NCBI RefSeq assembly: GCF_022605725.1
Contig: NC_065551.1
Coordinates: 27,218,001-27,282,000 of the forward strand
DNA length: 64,000 bases
Direction of reading: 5' to 3'
Source of the DNA: Anthonomus grandis grandis
Taxonomy: Eukaryota; Arthropoda; Insecta; Coleoptera; Curculionidae
Shown: positions 9,331 to 22,464 of the stretch, one piece after another
Layout: every line of letters begins with the position of its first letter
Numbering within the stretch: position 1 is the first letter of the stretch
Program-made: the position numbers and the translations under genes
Notes under the pieces: model-generated
Seen by the model: only the letters and a program-made list of their open reading frames with translations
What the model was told of the DNA's origin: nothing
The model's database searches: none

Positions 9331-12300
9331 CATTTTTTTTGCCAAATACTTACACTTATTAGTTTTTACCTAAAAAAAAACGTTACAACCCATTGCTTTT
9401 TACGTTGAAAAACCGTTTAAAGAGTTCATTTAAACAACAGACCTCTGTTGAGCCGAACTTCGAATAACATATTGATTGCCGAGCAGAAAAACGATAAAAA
9501 AAAGTTAAACTTTTGGAATGCGAGCCAAATTTATTATTACTTTAAGTAGTGCAGTATAAAATATTTTGTATTATGCAGGCATTATTATTTAATTGAAAAT
9601 GTATAGCGTACACTAGCAACACCGTAGACTATAGATAAAGAACGCCTGTTCGTGAATACTCGCGCAAACTTGCTCACGAGCTCGCGCATCTGTTTGACCA
9701 AAGAAAGTGTATAATAAATAAAGCATTTTCAATCACTGGCTTAATCTGACTCTCTATATATGGGTTTATGATCTATTCGCCAAACATTCGACCAAATAAA
9801 TCATGTAACAAATAAAGCACATTCATTCATAGTGATTACTGAACGAATATTTACTAATTTGTCCTATTTTCCTATGCTTATACAATCTGATTTTTCGCCA
9901 TTATTAAAGAACCAGCATAATTTACTTGAGATGGAGAAAGAATTTTTAGGACTTCCGAACATAAGTCCTAAAAAGCAGGAAAAATTTATTTCTTATACTA
10001 AATACACCTAATATATGTATGTTGGTCACCACTTCTTTCGTTAATATCCTCAGTACCTTGTAACATCGATGCTTCGTAGTTACGGCGTGCGTCGCTTACA
10101 CTTTCCATAATGTCGCGTAGCTTGTCTATATACTGTGAACGAACCTTAAGCAATTTACAGTTTGTTTGGCAGTTTGGCGGGAAATTCAAATTTTATTTCA
10201 CTATAGTATATATTTATTTCAGTGGTTAGGGTTTTGAGGCAGAGGCTTATAATATAAATAAATTATATAATTGTTAATTGAAACTTTTTTTCACGAATAT
10301 CTACAAACGAAATGAATAAATATTTACTTTTTTAGTTAAGATTCCGCCATTAATATCTACGCAAATTATAAATTATTCACAATGTGTAAAATATATCATG
10401 GTCGTAATACATTTCAATCCGTGATTTGACGAACGATTTACGTCGGCTACAAACAAAAACGAATACCTGCCCACACACACAGACACTATGGTAAACAAAT
10501 GCTCCGACTATTAGGTAACAGATTACATTAATTGTCTTAACACTTCTGAACATAAAAACGGTGCTGTAAAAAAATCGTTAAGTCGTTTTTGCAGGTGTAT
10601 GTTATGTCAGCAACTACTATTTTTCACTTAATTTCGTGTTAGAACAGTATCAGGTTACATGGAAATAACTGTCATAAATTATTTTGTCTTTGTAAAAAAA
10701 AGTTTCGTTAGGAAAAGGAAAAAGATGCTGGAATATCATTTTTCCAGGTTTTTTTTTAAATCACTAAACATGCACCTTTTTGAAAATATATTCCAGTGCT
10801 TGCCATCCTGCGTTCAAATTATTTCTTTAATTATAATTTACACAATGCTTAAGTGTAACGAGGGACTAGAAAATGAACCTTTACTGCTACTAGTATATAA
10901 AAGTGCATTCATTACTCCTTTACAAGTGGAAAGGCCTTCCAGTTTTATTTCGTTTATGAAATAACAATTTATTCTTAATTAAATTTTATGCTAATCGATA
11001 ATTACTATCTGAAATAATATACCAGAACCGGATAAATTTAAATAATTATCTTAATAATTTAAAGCCGTCAAACATAAATATTTAAATGAAGAAATTGTCA
11101 TTAATTCCGTATAAATTTTATATTTATCTCGTTACGGTGATAAAACCGTCCGGTATTATTAAAACATTAAAATAAAAATAACTAAATTTATGTTGGAAAT
11201 TAAATATAAATTGGCGTTTATGTTATATAAACAAAATAAATACGAGCGGATTCATGTTTATAAAAACCGGAAAATATTTTATGGGGGTTATGCAAACAAA
11301 GATGAGTGCCAGCGTTAGCAATAATTGGTGTTTCAGTGTGTATCAATATTTACATATTTATGGATACGGCTTCAGAGTTAAATATTTTTATTACAATCAC
11401 CCGAAACGTACATTTTTTATTGAATTAATGGCAATTTTATATTTTAAATGCATATATGTATATTGTTTTTCTCGTTTTTTGTTTTAATAATTAATATTTA
11501 TTGGATATGGAAATTGTTATGTTTTATAGTTCGAGCTAAGCAAACACTTAAAATTTCGTTTAATTAAAATTTTAAATAAATTTGCCGAAATATTCGCGTA
11601 CAATATATTTTTATGACATTATATTATAAAATGTGTGCATTTAAAGACATGTAAAATATAATATGTCAGACCTTACCGCTAAACGGCATTCTATCATTAT
11701 CGGTATCAAAGTATATAGATTTCAACAATGTTAGACTGTGTCGGTATGATCAAGTGAATGGAGTCGAATGGAGGGCTGACCGGTTCGCTGTTTTTTAATT
11801 ATGGTTCTGTCCGTAGTAGTAGACTTTCCTCTGAGTCGTATTTGGAAGACTCATTGGATGGAACACTATTTCTTTAGATTTTGAATATTACAAAATTACA
11901 ATACCATGCTTTATGTTCCAAGTGTTCCAACATTAATAGGAAACCCAAGTACTGTAGGAGAGGTGCTTATTCGGGACTAGTATAAGCACCAACTGAACAG
12001 TTCTCCGTCTTGGTTATCTTGAATAGTTCAATAAGGTCGGATGGAGAACCAAACGGCTTTCGTACTTATGAATAGCACGTCGGATTATGTTTTTTCTTAC
12101 AGCCAATAAGACACGTAAACCAGTATTACCACGGCATTATTCAAAATTAATTAAAAATTTACCATTATCCCCTAAATAATTTTCTTGGGTCCTTTCTGCT
12201 CTAAAGCCAGTAAATAATATGAATTCGTGGTTATTAAAAAGCTGTTTGTTGTCATTTAAAAACCGGCAAACAAAAATTGCAATTATCGTTGGGCACAAGC

Positions 12301-13389
12301 AGTCATCAAAAAAAAACAATCGCACCGCGGAAAATTAAATTTACATTACAAAACTGGCGTTTTTGCTTTTGTCCATTTTTTGTATGTTTCATTTTTATTA
12401 TCAGTCTTGTATTTTTGAATATTCATTCCGGCGAAAAATATATTCGCCATTTAGGCAGCCGGTTGTAACGGCCGGGAATTGCGGCAAATTGTTTTGTTTT
12501 GTAAATACGAGTGTTTTATTCAAACAACAAACGCGGGGAATTGTGCAGTTGAAATACGTTTTTTTTTTCCATTAATTGTAGCTTTTTGCTGCTATAACGT
12601 TTTTATCTAGTACATGAAATACTTGTTTTTTTTTATTGTTTAGAGTGGCAGCCTGGATGCTTTCCCATCATTGTTTGAATTTTTTATTTTTAAAAATGCT
12701 TTATATTTAACAAAAAAATACTCTTTTAAATATAATAAATATGAAGTTTTTCTATATTAAGTACTAAAGGCGAAATTAGGTTTAAATTGACATTCTTACA
12801 AAAACTTCAATAAGATTTTAGCGTTTACGGGGAAAAATTTACCATAACCAAGAAATGCCTGATTAATGATATCTTAATAGTTAAAATAAATTAAATTAGT
12901 TGAGCCTATCAAGAATCAAATATCACATGTACTACTGCTCAAATAGTATTGAATGACAAAAACGTGACATTAAAACTGACGGGAATTTTAAAAGGGGATC
13001 AGGTGTCCACTGGAACCAAGTATCACATTCCCGTATATGGTGTTCATGTTCATAAAATTATATTGGGCAATATAATTTGCAATGTTAATAAAATAATAAA
13101 TAATTATTAAAATTTAAATACAGAACTATTAAACATTAAAAATAAAATACAAATAAAAGGTTAGTAGTTTATCCTTAATTAGACTCAAATTATTAAGTCC
13201 ATTGGCGGCTTCGGATATAATTGCCCCAACGTTATTTAGACGATAAAAATTTACGTATTTTTCCTTTAACGATTTTGTGTTTACTGTACCTATATATTCT
13301 TAATACGGAAATTTGTATCAACATATTTTGTGTCATTTCTAAAAATGTGTACATATATCGGAGCAAGCCATAGTTAACTACCCAATTTA
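9331..13389. other. Gene-free stretch, 4 kb
   Basis: No recognisable gene. A minus-strand frame at 9998-10189 looks more protein-like than its neighbours (helix-like, containing KLRDIMESVSDARRNY) but matches no family I recognise. GGTGCTTAT (11962-11970) and ATAAGCACC (11982-11990) form a 9-bp stem with an 11-base loop. The rest is AT-rich, with poly-T runs. Confidence 0.4.
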
Positions 13390-13740
13390 ATTAAATAGAA
13401 ATTACCGATATTAACTCGTTCAATGACACGCACGTGCAAATTATAATTTAATTAAGTAATTTTCGAAACTACCGTGAGGACAAACATTCGCGGACCGATA
13501 ACATATTAAATAAATAATTATAATTAGGGATTTGATACGCGTGTGCTCATTAAGCGTCGCTTTTCATACATTATATTATTGTGTGTGTAGGTAATTACCA
13601 GTTCCGTTGCCATAGACACGATTTAATTACCGCGTCCGCAGCGTAAAAAATAATTATGGACCGACTAAATAATATAATATGGCATTTAATTAAGTAAATC
13701 GCGTAATTAAATGTTGCGTTATGAATATTTATGAGGTCCG
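13390..13740. promoter_or_regulatory. Candidate homeodomain-rich regulatory island
   Basis: Dense TAATTA/TTAATTAA words mixed with CpG-containing unique sequence (CACGCACGTGC, GCGGACCGATAAC, CCGCGTCCGCAGCG). The 13-mer TTTAATTAAGTAA occurs twice, at 13447-13459 and 13685-13697. No open frame. It is read as a possible enhancer bound by homeodomain factors; this is inference from motif content only. Confidence 0.25.
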
Positions 13741-13799
13741 AATATGAAAGGGATTATTTTCTTGCCGTCTAGGGAGTTTTGCGATAATACAGATGTTGT

Positions 13800-14215
13800 T
13801 TTTTGAAACCTGGAATTTCTGAACCGCTTGCTAAAAATTGGACCCTAAAGTATTCTCCTCCAATATTTTCATGATATTTTAACTTTTCCAGATGGTCGGT
13901 TCCTAAATTTCCTGGACCGCCTGGAAAGCAATAAAGAACTTCCTTAAGTTCTTAGCTCCCCAGAACTTCTGACCAACTGAATTTAACTATTTCAGTGAAT
14001 TTTTAGACTAGACCCCTTAAGTCTTCTTTATTAATATAGTCGTAATATTTTGATTCTTCCAGGCAGTCGAAACCTGGAGTTCCTGGACTTCTTAGACCCT
14101 TAAAGTGTTCTTCACCAGTACTTTTATCAAATTTTGTTTCTTTCAGACAGTTCGACCATTGAGTCCCTAGAATGCCTATGAAATGAATTTTTGATTGGAA
14201 ATTAGCTATCAAATG
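13800..14215. repeat. Diverged tandem repeat, ~85-bp unit
   Basis: About five decayed units share GAAACCTGGA-TTCCTGGAC, GACCCTTAAAGT-TTCTTC and a TCTTCCAGGCAGTC-like block, the last recurring near 13888, 14055 and 14140. On the minus strand 14003-14212 stays open and gives repeated motifs such as PGTPGFDCLEESKYYD, so the unit length is close to a multiple of three there. The repeat is old. No gene family was recognised. Confidence 0.6.
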
Positions 14216-14811
14216 TAAGCTGTTTTTTGTCTAAAACAATAAGCACATTTAAAATATAAAATAAAATCATTAAATAAAATTTAACAAACGTACTAAAAAA
14301 CCGTAGAGAAGAATGAAAATACTTCATTATCATTAAAATTAATCAACTTTTGACGTAATTTTAATAAGAACAAAGTAAATAAAGTTAATATCTAATATTT
14401 TATAACATATTTAAGTTACATTTTAATTCACTGTTCAAGACAATCTAAACAACAACAATAGGCAAAAGATAATAGTTCAATGAAGCTTAATAGAAACTCA
14501 CTATATGATATTGCTTTGTAACTGCTCAAAACCTGATTTTTTCCTACAAAGCAGTCTAGCCGAGATGTTAAACTGTTAGTTAGTTTGCTGACAAACTAGT
14601 GACAAAAGAATTGCATTCATAATTTATTTTGTGATAACTATTACAAAAGAAGCTTGTCTGGTCAATATACCAGAAACATGAAGTCCACTTTTGGGGAGTA
14701 GATCAGGAAATGAAGACAGTCAAATCATGATGTCTTCGACGAGCCTGAAGACTAAAAAGAAGTAAAGAAATATTGCTCTTAAAAGCAATATAGCTCAAAA
14801 ACTTGTGCTGG
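14216..14811. other. AT-rich gene-free spacer
   Basis: Nothing recognised. It lies between the tandem repeat and an RT fragment, and part may be the decayed 3' end of that retroelement. Confidence 0.45.
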
Positions 14812-15870
14812 CTAAAACAATGATTTATGCGAGGTTGTTATACTGTACACAAGACAAGTACCACATTCAAGGTAACGACAGACCAGAGTACAGTAAAGGA
14901 GTTTTATGAAATGTGTATCTTGAAAATCTCTGATTTGTAGAGGCTTGAACACAGGTGACATGACATGAGAGGAAAAATTGATCTGAGGGTCTAATATAAT
15001 ACCTAGATCCTTCACACTAGTGACAACTATTAAAGGGATGCCTCCAATAGAATGAATATGACCACAGGGTTAATACTTCGACTAATTATCATAGAAGATT
15101 TTCCCATGTTTAGATCCATAAAACAGCTAGCAATGTCATTAATGTGGACAGTAAAAAGGACGGGCCCAAAGTGGGACCCTTGGGGAACACCGGAAATAAC
15201 TAAGATATCATTAGAGTTGTAATTACAAACCCTCACAATTTGCTTACGGTTACCCAAGTAGAATTCAAGCCAATTGTAGACGGATCCACTTAACCCAAAA
15301 GATAATTTATTTAACAAAAGAGCATGACTTTCACGATCAAAAGCTTTTGAGAAACCCGTATACACAGCGCGTACCTGACCTTCCTCTTCAAAAATCAACA
15401 AAATTACGGACATTTAGCTCAATGGATCTTTCTGCCATAAAGCCAAGTCGTCTGTTACTTAATTCAATGGTAAGAAAACGAGCAAGATAATCATGTACAA
15501 GCTTTTCGAACATCTTTGGAACAACACTTAAGATGCTTATTGGTCTATAATTCTCAACCTGAGCTTTATTACCAGATTTTAGAATTGGTGTGATAAAACT
15601 GTATTTCCAAAGTTCAGGAATAATCCCGGATTTCAGGGATAATTGTAACGGGATCTTTCGAAGCATCCAGATCACTTTGCTCAGAATAGACATCTGAAAT
15701 ATGGATAAGTTTAAATTGGGATCATAACGTTAGGATTATATATGTCTGAAGTAAAATTTTGATTTAAGTTAGACTTACTATACATTTCAGAAATATAGGT
15801 AGCAAACAGAGTGATAGTCTCATTACCTGAAGACCTGTTAATAATAAATAATCGCATATAAATTATCTCT
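14812..15870 (-). pseudogene. Non-LTR retrotransposon RT, decayed and deleted
   Basis: Minus-strand pieces read in order: SGNETITLFATYISEMYS (about 15830-15770), LSLKSGIIPELWK and NYRPISILSVVPKMFEKLVHDY (RT fingers, 15693-15470), AVYTGFSKAFDRESH (motif A, ~15360), GVPQGSHFGPVLF (motif B-type block, ~15180) and KDLGIILDPQINFSSH (after the palm, ~15010). The FADD catalytic box is missing: the sequence jumps from INDIASCF to MDLNMGKSSMI, a deletion of roughly 60-70 codons. Several frameshifts and stops are also present. It is Jockey/R1-like by its SHLGP-type block. Sequence to ~16090 includes a weak ETWL endonuclease-like scrap. Confidence 0.85.
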
Positions 15871-18800
15871 CTAGATTTGAAGATGTTGGACCATCAAGTA
15901 CAAAATATTTCTGAATCGTTCACAAATAAATTGAAAAAATAATTAAAATTATTCACGTATAGAATAGAAAAGCTAGAAGGACTAGAATACACTGGAGTAC
16001 TTCACTTTTACGATCGTTACTTTTAGTTTGGTTGGCTAGATGGGACTCAAGCCACTGCAAAGCCACGTCTCTGAAGCTTGGATAAATTCATGCTGACACT
16101 ACTTTCTAGCCTTATTGGAGAAAAATATTTCAAGTAGATAATAAGTTAGAATCATGGATTGCTTGGACAATTTTGGTATACACTTATTTGCGGATGAAAT
16201 TCGATGCTAGATCAAAAAACCAACGTTAGTAGTCATTAGGGATAAAGTTGTCAATAATTTCATAAAATTGAAAATAATTCGCTTTTGCCTTTGTGCTTGC
16301 ATCTACACTTTAGAAACTTTCAACAAAAAGATAATCCTTTAAAATTTCAATTATTAACTTCTCAGGAGTCGACTTAGTATTATTTATAGGTGTTCCACAC
16401 AGACTAATTCAATATTTAGAATACCTTTGGGAAAAAAACAAAAATACTTTCAAGAAATCTGTATCAACGTTAATTGAAGAAGCCGAATCAACAAGTTTTT
16501 TCATTAATCCATAAGGAATGCATTGCCTGCAAGAATAAAACTACAAATTATACTTCGATCTCTACAATATCTTTCACATACACGCCTACAAGCTGTAGGT
16601 TTATAAAAAAAATTCTTTTCTTCATAGTAAGAAAAACAGGTGCAACCACTGAGAAAGGTAAACTATGAGCCATCTGTTATTCTGAAAGGTCATCTGCAAA
16701 ACGAATATATGGGTACGTAGAATAAAATGGCATTTTATCTGCTAAGACCACGTTACTTCGAAGAGCTATCCAAAGATCACCACTATAGTAACTTCCAGGA
16801 ATATACTGGAATATAATACATAGTTCCTATGTAAATCGGATTTTCTTACCAAAAGATGTGCTATACGAGGCAAACGGCTGGCAGAGGGTGGTTCAGTATA
16901 AAGGAGGCTGCCGCTTCTCCTGTTGAATATTTATGTTCAAATAATAGATACATGAAATCATAAGTTTCATTTCTTTAATGGACCGGTTACAGGTGGCTAA
17001 TTTGTCAATTCAGCGTTCTTTTGTCTATCTAAAAATAAGAGAATTTTACCTAATCGTAGTTAAAATCTTTGACGATCTCGTTGATCTTGAATAATTTTTT
17101 ATTGGATTTATTTCACACACTATAATTTAGACCTTATAATAAAAGAATTCCATTAATGGCAGTTGCGCCAAGGAATTAATCATAAATAAATAGTCACTTA
17201 TTTCTCCTATTCCTACCAGATCTTGATAACTCCAATAGACCAACATACAATATTAGAACAGGTAACCCCAATAGAAAAATGATGTTACGTGGTTCGGCTA
17301 TTCTGCTTATACTGTAAATAGTGCCTTAGTGTTACTTATCAAAGTCATGCTATGACGTCTGAAAGTAGATAGCTCAGAGAAAAGAAAGGAAGATTTCGAT
17401 GAACTGCTACTTCTGAACCGGTACTATAATACATCCGCGATGCAAAAAAATGAAACAAACAAACTGCCATTAAGCGATATCCTATTATTACGTCGTGCTG
17501 CTACTCGCCTACGGTGTAAACAAGTGTTGCCTTTAATAATTGTCGAATGTCAAGTTTTGACATTGCCAGCTCAGGAAGAAGAGTCAAGATAGTAGTATGT
17601 AATTCCGATAAAATTAAATTTTGTTTAATTTTTGTTACACAAACTTTTCAAATTATTTGTTCGCGTGTCTTTTTTTATGATTTATCCTCAGATTAAAAAA
17701 AAAAGCCCAATAAAAATAAGATATTCATAGCCTAACCCGCATTAACGTACGTGACATATCGTAGACTTTTGACCGTTGTTGCATGTTTCTCTGCCCTAAA
17801 GTTAAAGCTTGAATAAATTGAAATAAAACCGAGCAATAATTTTTATATCACCACACTTTCGACTCGCTACCCAGTAGAAATAGAAAATTATACGACGACA
17901 TAAACATGCAAAGGTAATAACATACCAGAATTATGGAAAATACTACCTAATATATTAGTTGGTAAATTGCCAGCTTGTTTTTATGTTCTGTATTACAAAT
18001 TGACGGTCTTGAATGCCGTAGTAAGGCCGTTTTATGTTATATGTATACTTTGGTATATATGCAGTATTGGATAATTATTACTAATTAAACTGCTGTAGGA
18101 TAACGAAAGCGATTATAGTACCGTGTTTTTGTTATCTATTTTTTTTTCTAACTACGAATTACCTGTTAACCTTTTTAAAAATATATGTGTCAGCATGTAG
18201 ATTATAAACTATAATTATTACTTACTTAGATATTATCTAAACTACTTTTTTTATTTACGAGGCTATATAATTATATTTTTTACTGGGTAAAATTAGCTAA
18301 TAATTATAAAAATACTGGTTATATCTCTTATACGTTTTTTTTTTGTTAAAAGTTAATTACTATGATAAAAATTCTTTAAATAAAAAAAATAATGACATTG
18401 TTCATGAGGCGAAAAATGTAAATAACTGAATCGTATACATTTAGATTATGCAAATTAAGTAAAATGCAAATAGTTAATGTTTTAATATTTATTAAGCTTT
18501 TAGCACTTATAATTTGAAAATAAAATCAATCAAGTGTAATTCAAAATTATTTACCAAATTATTAATACTGCTTTAATATTCTGGATTTGGATTTATCTCA
18601 AGAATTAGCTTTGATACATTTTTTGAACATAGAAAATGCTCTGCATATTCTTTACAAAAACGCCGCTAAAGACCTTTAAACAACGAAACAAAAGGAGTTT
18701 AAACCACCCAATCCCATCAACACCTTTTAATCCTCAGTTAATTCGGTGATCCGCTTTCTTCTTGCCCTGTGCAGCGGTAGTACGTATTCTGTTTTGTTTG

Positions 18801-19355
18801 TTAATCCCATTTAAACGGTGGTTATTCTGAAACCACTTAAAACATCGTACGCTACACAAAAAAGTTATTTATGCCCTTCCGAGAAACGACTGAAAGCCGA
18901 AAGAGAAACAAGATTTATAATCTTGCAGGTTTTTGTCCCGGTTGGTGCGAAGCTGGGTCGCGGAACAACGTGATGGTCATGGGAGTTGATTCTTTAACAA
19001 TTTTAGAAGATATTTTATATGAAACACTCCTAAACGAATTTATTATATTAAGGAGTATTTTGTTTGACAAATCGTATCCAGTTAAATGATCCATTAGTAT
19101 GATGTAAATGAGTAAAAGTTGCAAATCTGGGAAATAATGGAATATGAGGATCAATCTTATAATATCCTAGAAGTGTGTTTCTACCTCGTCACACCTTAAA
19201 ATTATTAATTTTGAAAATTGCCAAATGTCTGTTTGGACCCTTAGTTATTAGCTTGCCATGGTACTCCATGGAACTAGGTAATTTATTTTTTAAATAGTGC
19301 TACTGTTCTTTTAAATACCAACATTTATGAACATAAATTTAATTTATTAATTTAT
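15871..19355. other. Gene-free stretch, 3.5 kb
   Basis: No recognisable gene. A patch of balanced composition at about 17440-17600 (GATATCCTATTATTACGTCG, then CTACTCGCCTACGGTG) resembles the other candidate regulatory islands. The frames at 16474-16668 and 18871-19089 match nothing recognised. Confidence 0.4.
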
Positions 19356-20300
19356 GACGATAATTACTGTAAAGATCCTATACAGAAAAAATTGAGAGGA
19401 AAAATTATAATTTACTTAGAAACCAAATTTCTGATATTGAGAGGTTTACATAACCTCACATAATAGCAAAATATCACATTTTTATGGTTTACCAAGAATA
19501 CATAAAATAAAAGTTCCCTTGCAAAATATGATTTAAATATTTTATCTACATACAATAATAATTCTGATTGACATTAAAAACTCACTTTTTAAACACTGTT
19601 TAGTTAACTCACATGATCTTTTGGTAAGTAATAAGTTTTAATGCTGTAAGTCTTTTTATTAATGTCTCAATTGGCAAAACTTTAAATATTGTTAAAAATA
19701 AATTAGAAAATGATAATAAATTGACAGAACACACAACACTTAATGTTAATTTGGTGGTAAAACCTATGGTGTAAAAACTACTTATTTCCAATATAATAAT
19801 GAATTTTAACAACGAAATTTTGGTATGGGTGTGGGTTCTCCTTTTTTATTAATTTTTTATTATTATTAAATTTGATGAAAAACCTTTAATACGGTGGTAT
19901 ATTGATGATATTTTTTCAATATACTACCATATCGAGGTAGACCTGGACAATTGTTTAAATTAAATGATCTCTAAAGGATCTACTATAAAATTTACTCTCG
20001 AAACGAGGGTTGATGGTCAACTTTCTTTTCATAATATTTTAATAAAAAAATATTTATAAACTTTTGAAACTAGAATTTACCGTAAACCAACTCGTACTAA
20101 TAGATATCTTAATTTTAATTCTAATCACCCAATAATGGTAAAGAAGGGTGTGGTAAAAAGTTTATACGATCGTGCCACCATTAATTGTAATCATCAAAAT
20201 TTAACAAGTGGAATAGATTTTATCAAAAACATCTTAATACAAAAATTACACACAATGCATTTAACAATAACCATAAGATAAACTGGACTGCTTTCTCAAT
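19356..20300 (+). pseudogene. Penelope-like retroelement RT remnant
   Basis: Plus-strand translation gives a run of Penelope-like (PLE) signatures: FYGLPRIHK (~19484), SLFINVSIGKTLNIV (~19648), YFQYNNEF and FGMGVGSPF (~19780-19838), WYIDDIF (the YxDD catalytic box, 19896-19916), TIKFTLETRVDGQLSF (~19983) and YRKPTRTNRYLNFNSNHP followed by KKGVVKSLYDRA (~20074-20175). At least four stops and frameshifts interrupt it, so it is inactive. No GIY-YIG endonuclease domain was found downstream, so the C-terminus is lost. The catalytic YIDD is still legible. Confidence 0.88.
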
Positions 20301-22456
20301 TTTAGCAAAGGAACCAATTTCATAATTACGCAAATTAAAAAAAAGTGCATTTATAATGTTAAATGAAGATAAAGGCATAGCTACTTGTTCGGTTAAAGTT
20401 AGGTAGGATATTAAAAAGAAAAAACAAGGTCATAGATCGGTAGATAAAACCTCAAATCCTCTAGTATACCTCAAGTAAATTATTGTATTTAAGATTTATT
20501 ATAGAACTAGGTTAGATTAAATATAACGAAATATATTATTTCTTCTGAATACTTGAATAAATCTATTTCCTTCTTCTTTCCCATAAGTGTGCGTCTGAGA
20601 TAGTAATTACTAAATTGATTTTTACTGAAATAGTGACCTAATACCCAATAAAATTAGTAAATAATTATGAAACATGTTGCATACTATGATAATATTTTAT
20701 TTTCGAATTTCTCTTCATACTTATTTCCATTTCCTATTAACATATTTTATTATTTAGACATACAACGATGTTACTACTTTTAGTAAGTTAGTGCAGCAGA
20801 CTATCTAAAATTTCTTTTCTAGGTTCTATAATAGATATAAAAATGTTTGGGCATGCTGGTGATTTTTAAGATAATATCAACAATACCAATATAAGTACGA
20901 TTATGATAAAAACGGAACATGGACCTTCTAGACGCTACTAATTGAAATCTCTATTTATATAAGTCTCGGAACAATCCTATCAAATAGAAGCTAAAATATT
21001 TTGAGTGCCTTTACTTTTATATTATCGAAAATTGTTCAACCACATCAGGAATATACCCCCAAACGTGGCTTCTTTATCGCCTTTATCTGCCTGGACAAAA
21101 GAAAACGTGCCAATCACGCCGCGGTTAGTTAAACACCACCACAACTTCGCAGTAAAACATTAAACAAGTACAAAGAATCCACGACAAACATAATGAAGGG
21201 AAAATGAGATTATTATGCTTTCAATAAGGCGGAGTAAAAAAGGCTTAAATATCAGGTGTAAGTTTTTTATTGTCAACTGACGGGTACTTAGATAGTGATA
21301 CCTTAAGAGATTAAGATGATACACCATGTGCGGTTCTTTAATCATTAAATCCTAAAGACTAAACTTCAGTCCGATTAAATACGGTTAGAACTTGCTAATG
21401 AACACCTCTTAGCGTTGCAATAACTTATACAAGTTTACTAAACTAAGTTGGTGTAACTTGCGGCGTTACGGGAAACCAACTTAACAGACCGTCGTTCTAA
21501 AATTGCTTATTCAAAGTCAAGTTGCGTCATGTAAAGGATAAACCATATCTTGACAGTTTCTATTACGACCCTTATCAATATAGTGTTTAAGCGTGATCTA
21601 TTATGTAAATCTGCTTGTAAGTGTTTTGCAGGACTGGAATTATGTATGCGGGCTAAAATTTTATTTCACTACTTAAATCCATATTAAATTTAGAAACAAA
21701 ATTATCATGTGCTCAATAATTATTGAAAAAAATAAAATGAAATTATTTGCGCATTTAGAAAAATTATGAAGCCAAATCTTTAACGATATATTTCTTAATA
21801 TAATAATTTACTTAACGTACATATAAATTAAATTAGACGGTTAAAGAAAGCATTTAATTTTATATGCATAATTTAACTGGATATGATTGACGGTTACTTA
21901 AATATTGGAATTATTTGCCCCGTATTTCCATTTATTTAGAAATTATTCTGTTACAAAAGCTTTAAGAATAGATTTCGTAAATAGTTGAACAAAAGGATTT
22001 TAACTATCGAAAAGTCGATCCTTATCCTAAAAGATGCACGCGAAAACTTACTAAAGCCCCTTGTATCGTTGAAAAAGCGAACCCTTTTCGGGATTGTATT
22101 AACTGACAACATCAATTGACTATTACGACATAGTAAACTGCGAGGAAATGTGGATCATTAAAGGGAAAATAACGTAAAATAAAAGCAGCCGGTTTTATTT
22201 GAGAAACGGTCTTGATCACGCGAACCTTTTTACGGTTGGCGTCTTTATTTTTATTTTTCTTTTGGCGTCGTAACGCGATTATACGGCTATCCAGGGCCGG
22301 AGTTACGGGTTACGGGTATGCCAATTGAAAATAAAATAGTTTTAGTGAGTTTGTACTCCGAGTAAGTTTTTACTGCCTTCGTTGGATTTTTTGCGGGGTA
22401 ACGTTTTAAATATTTTTGACGTATATTAATCTGAGGTTATTGTTTACTTTTACTTG
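20301..22456. other. Gene-free stretch with a small island
   Basis: No recognisable gene. At 22180-22320 the composition becomes balanced, with CpG words (CACGCGAACC, GGCGTCGTAACGCG) like the other candidate regulatory islands. The minus-strand frame at 21160-21345 matches nothing recognised. Confidence 0.4.
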
Positions 22457-22464
22457 GTCATTTT
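22457..22464. other. hAT target duplication, left (GTCATTTT)
   Basis: Identical to 23815-23822, directly outside the TAGTGTTG ends. Confidence 0.92.
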
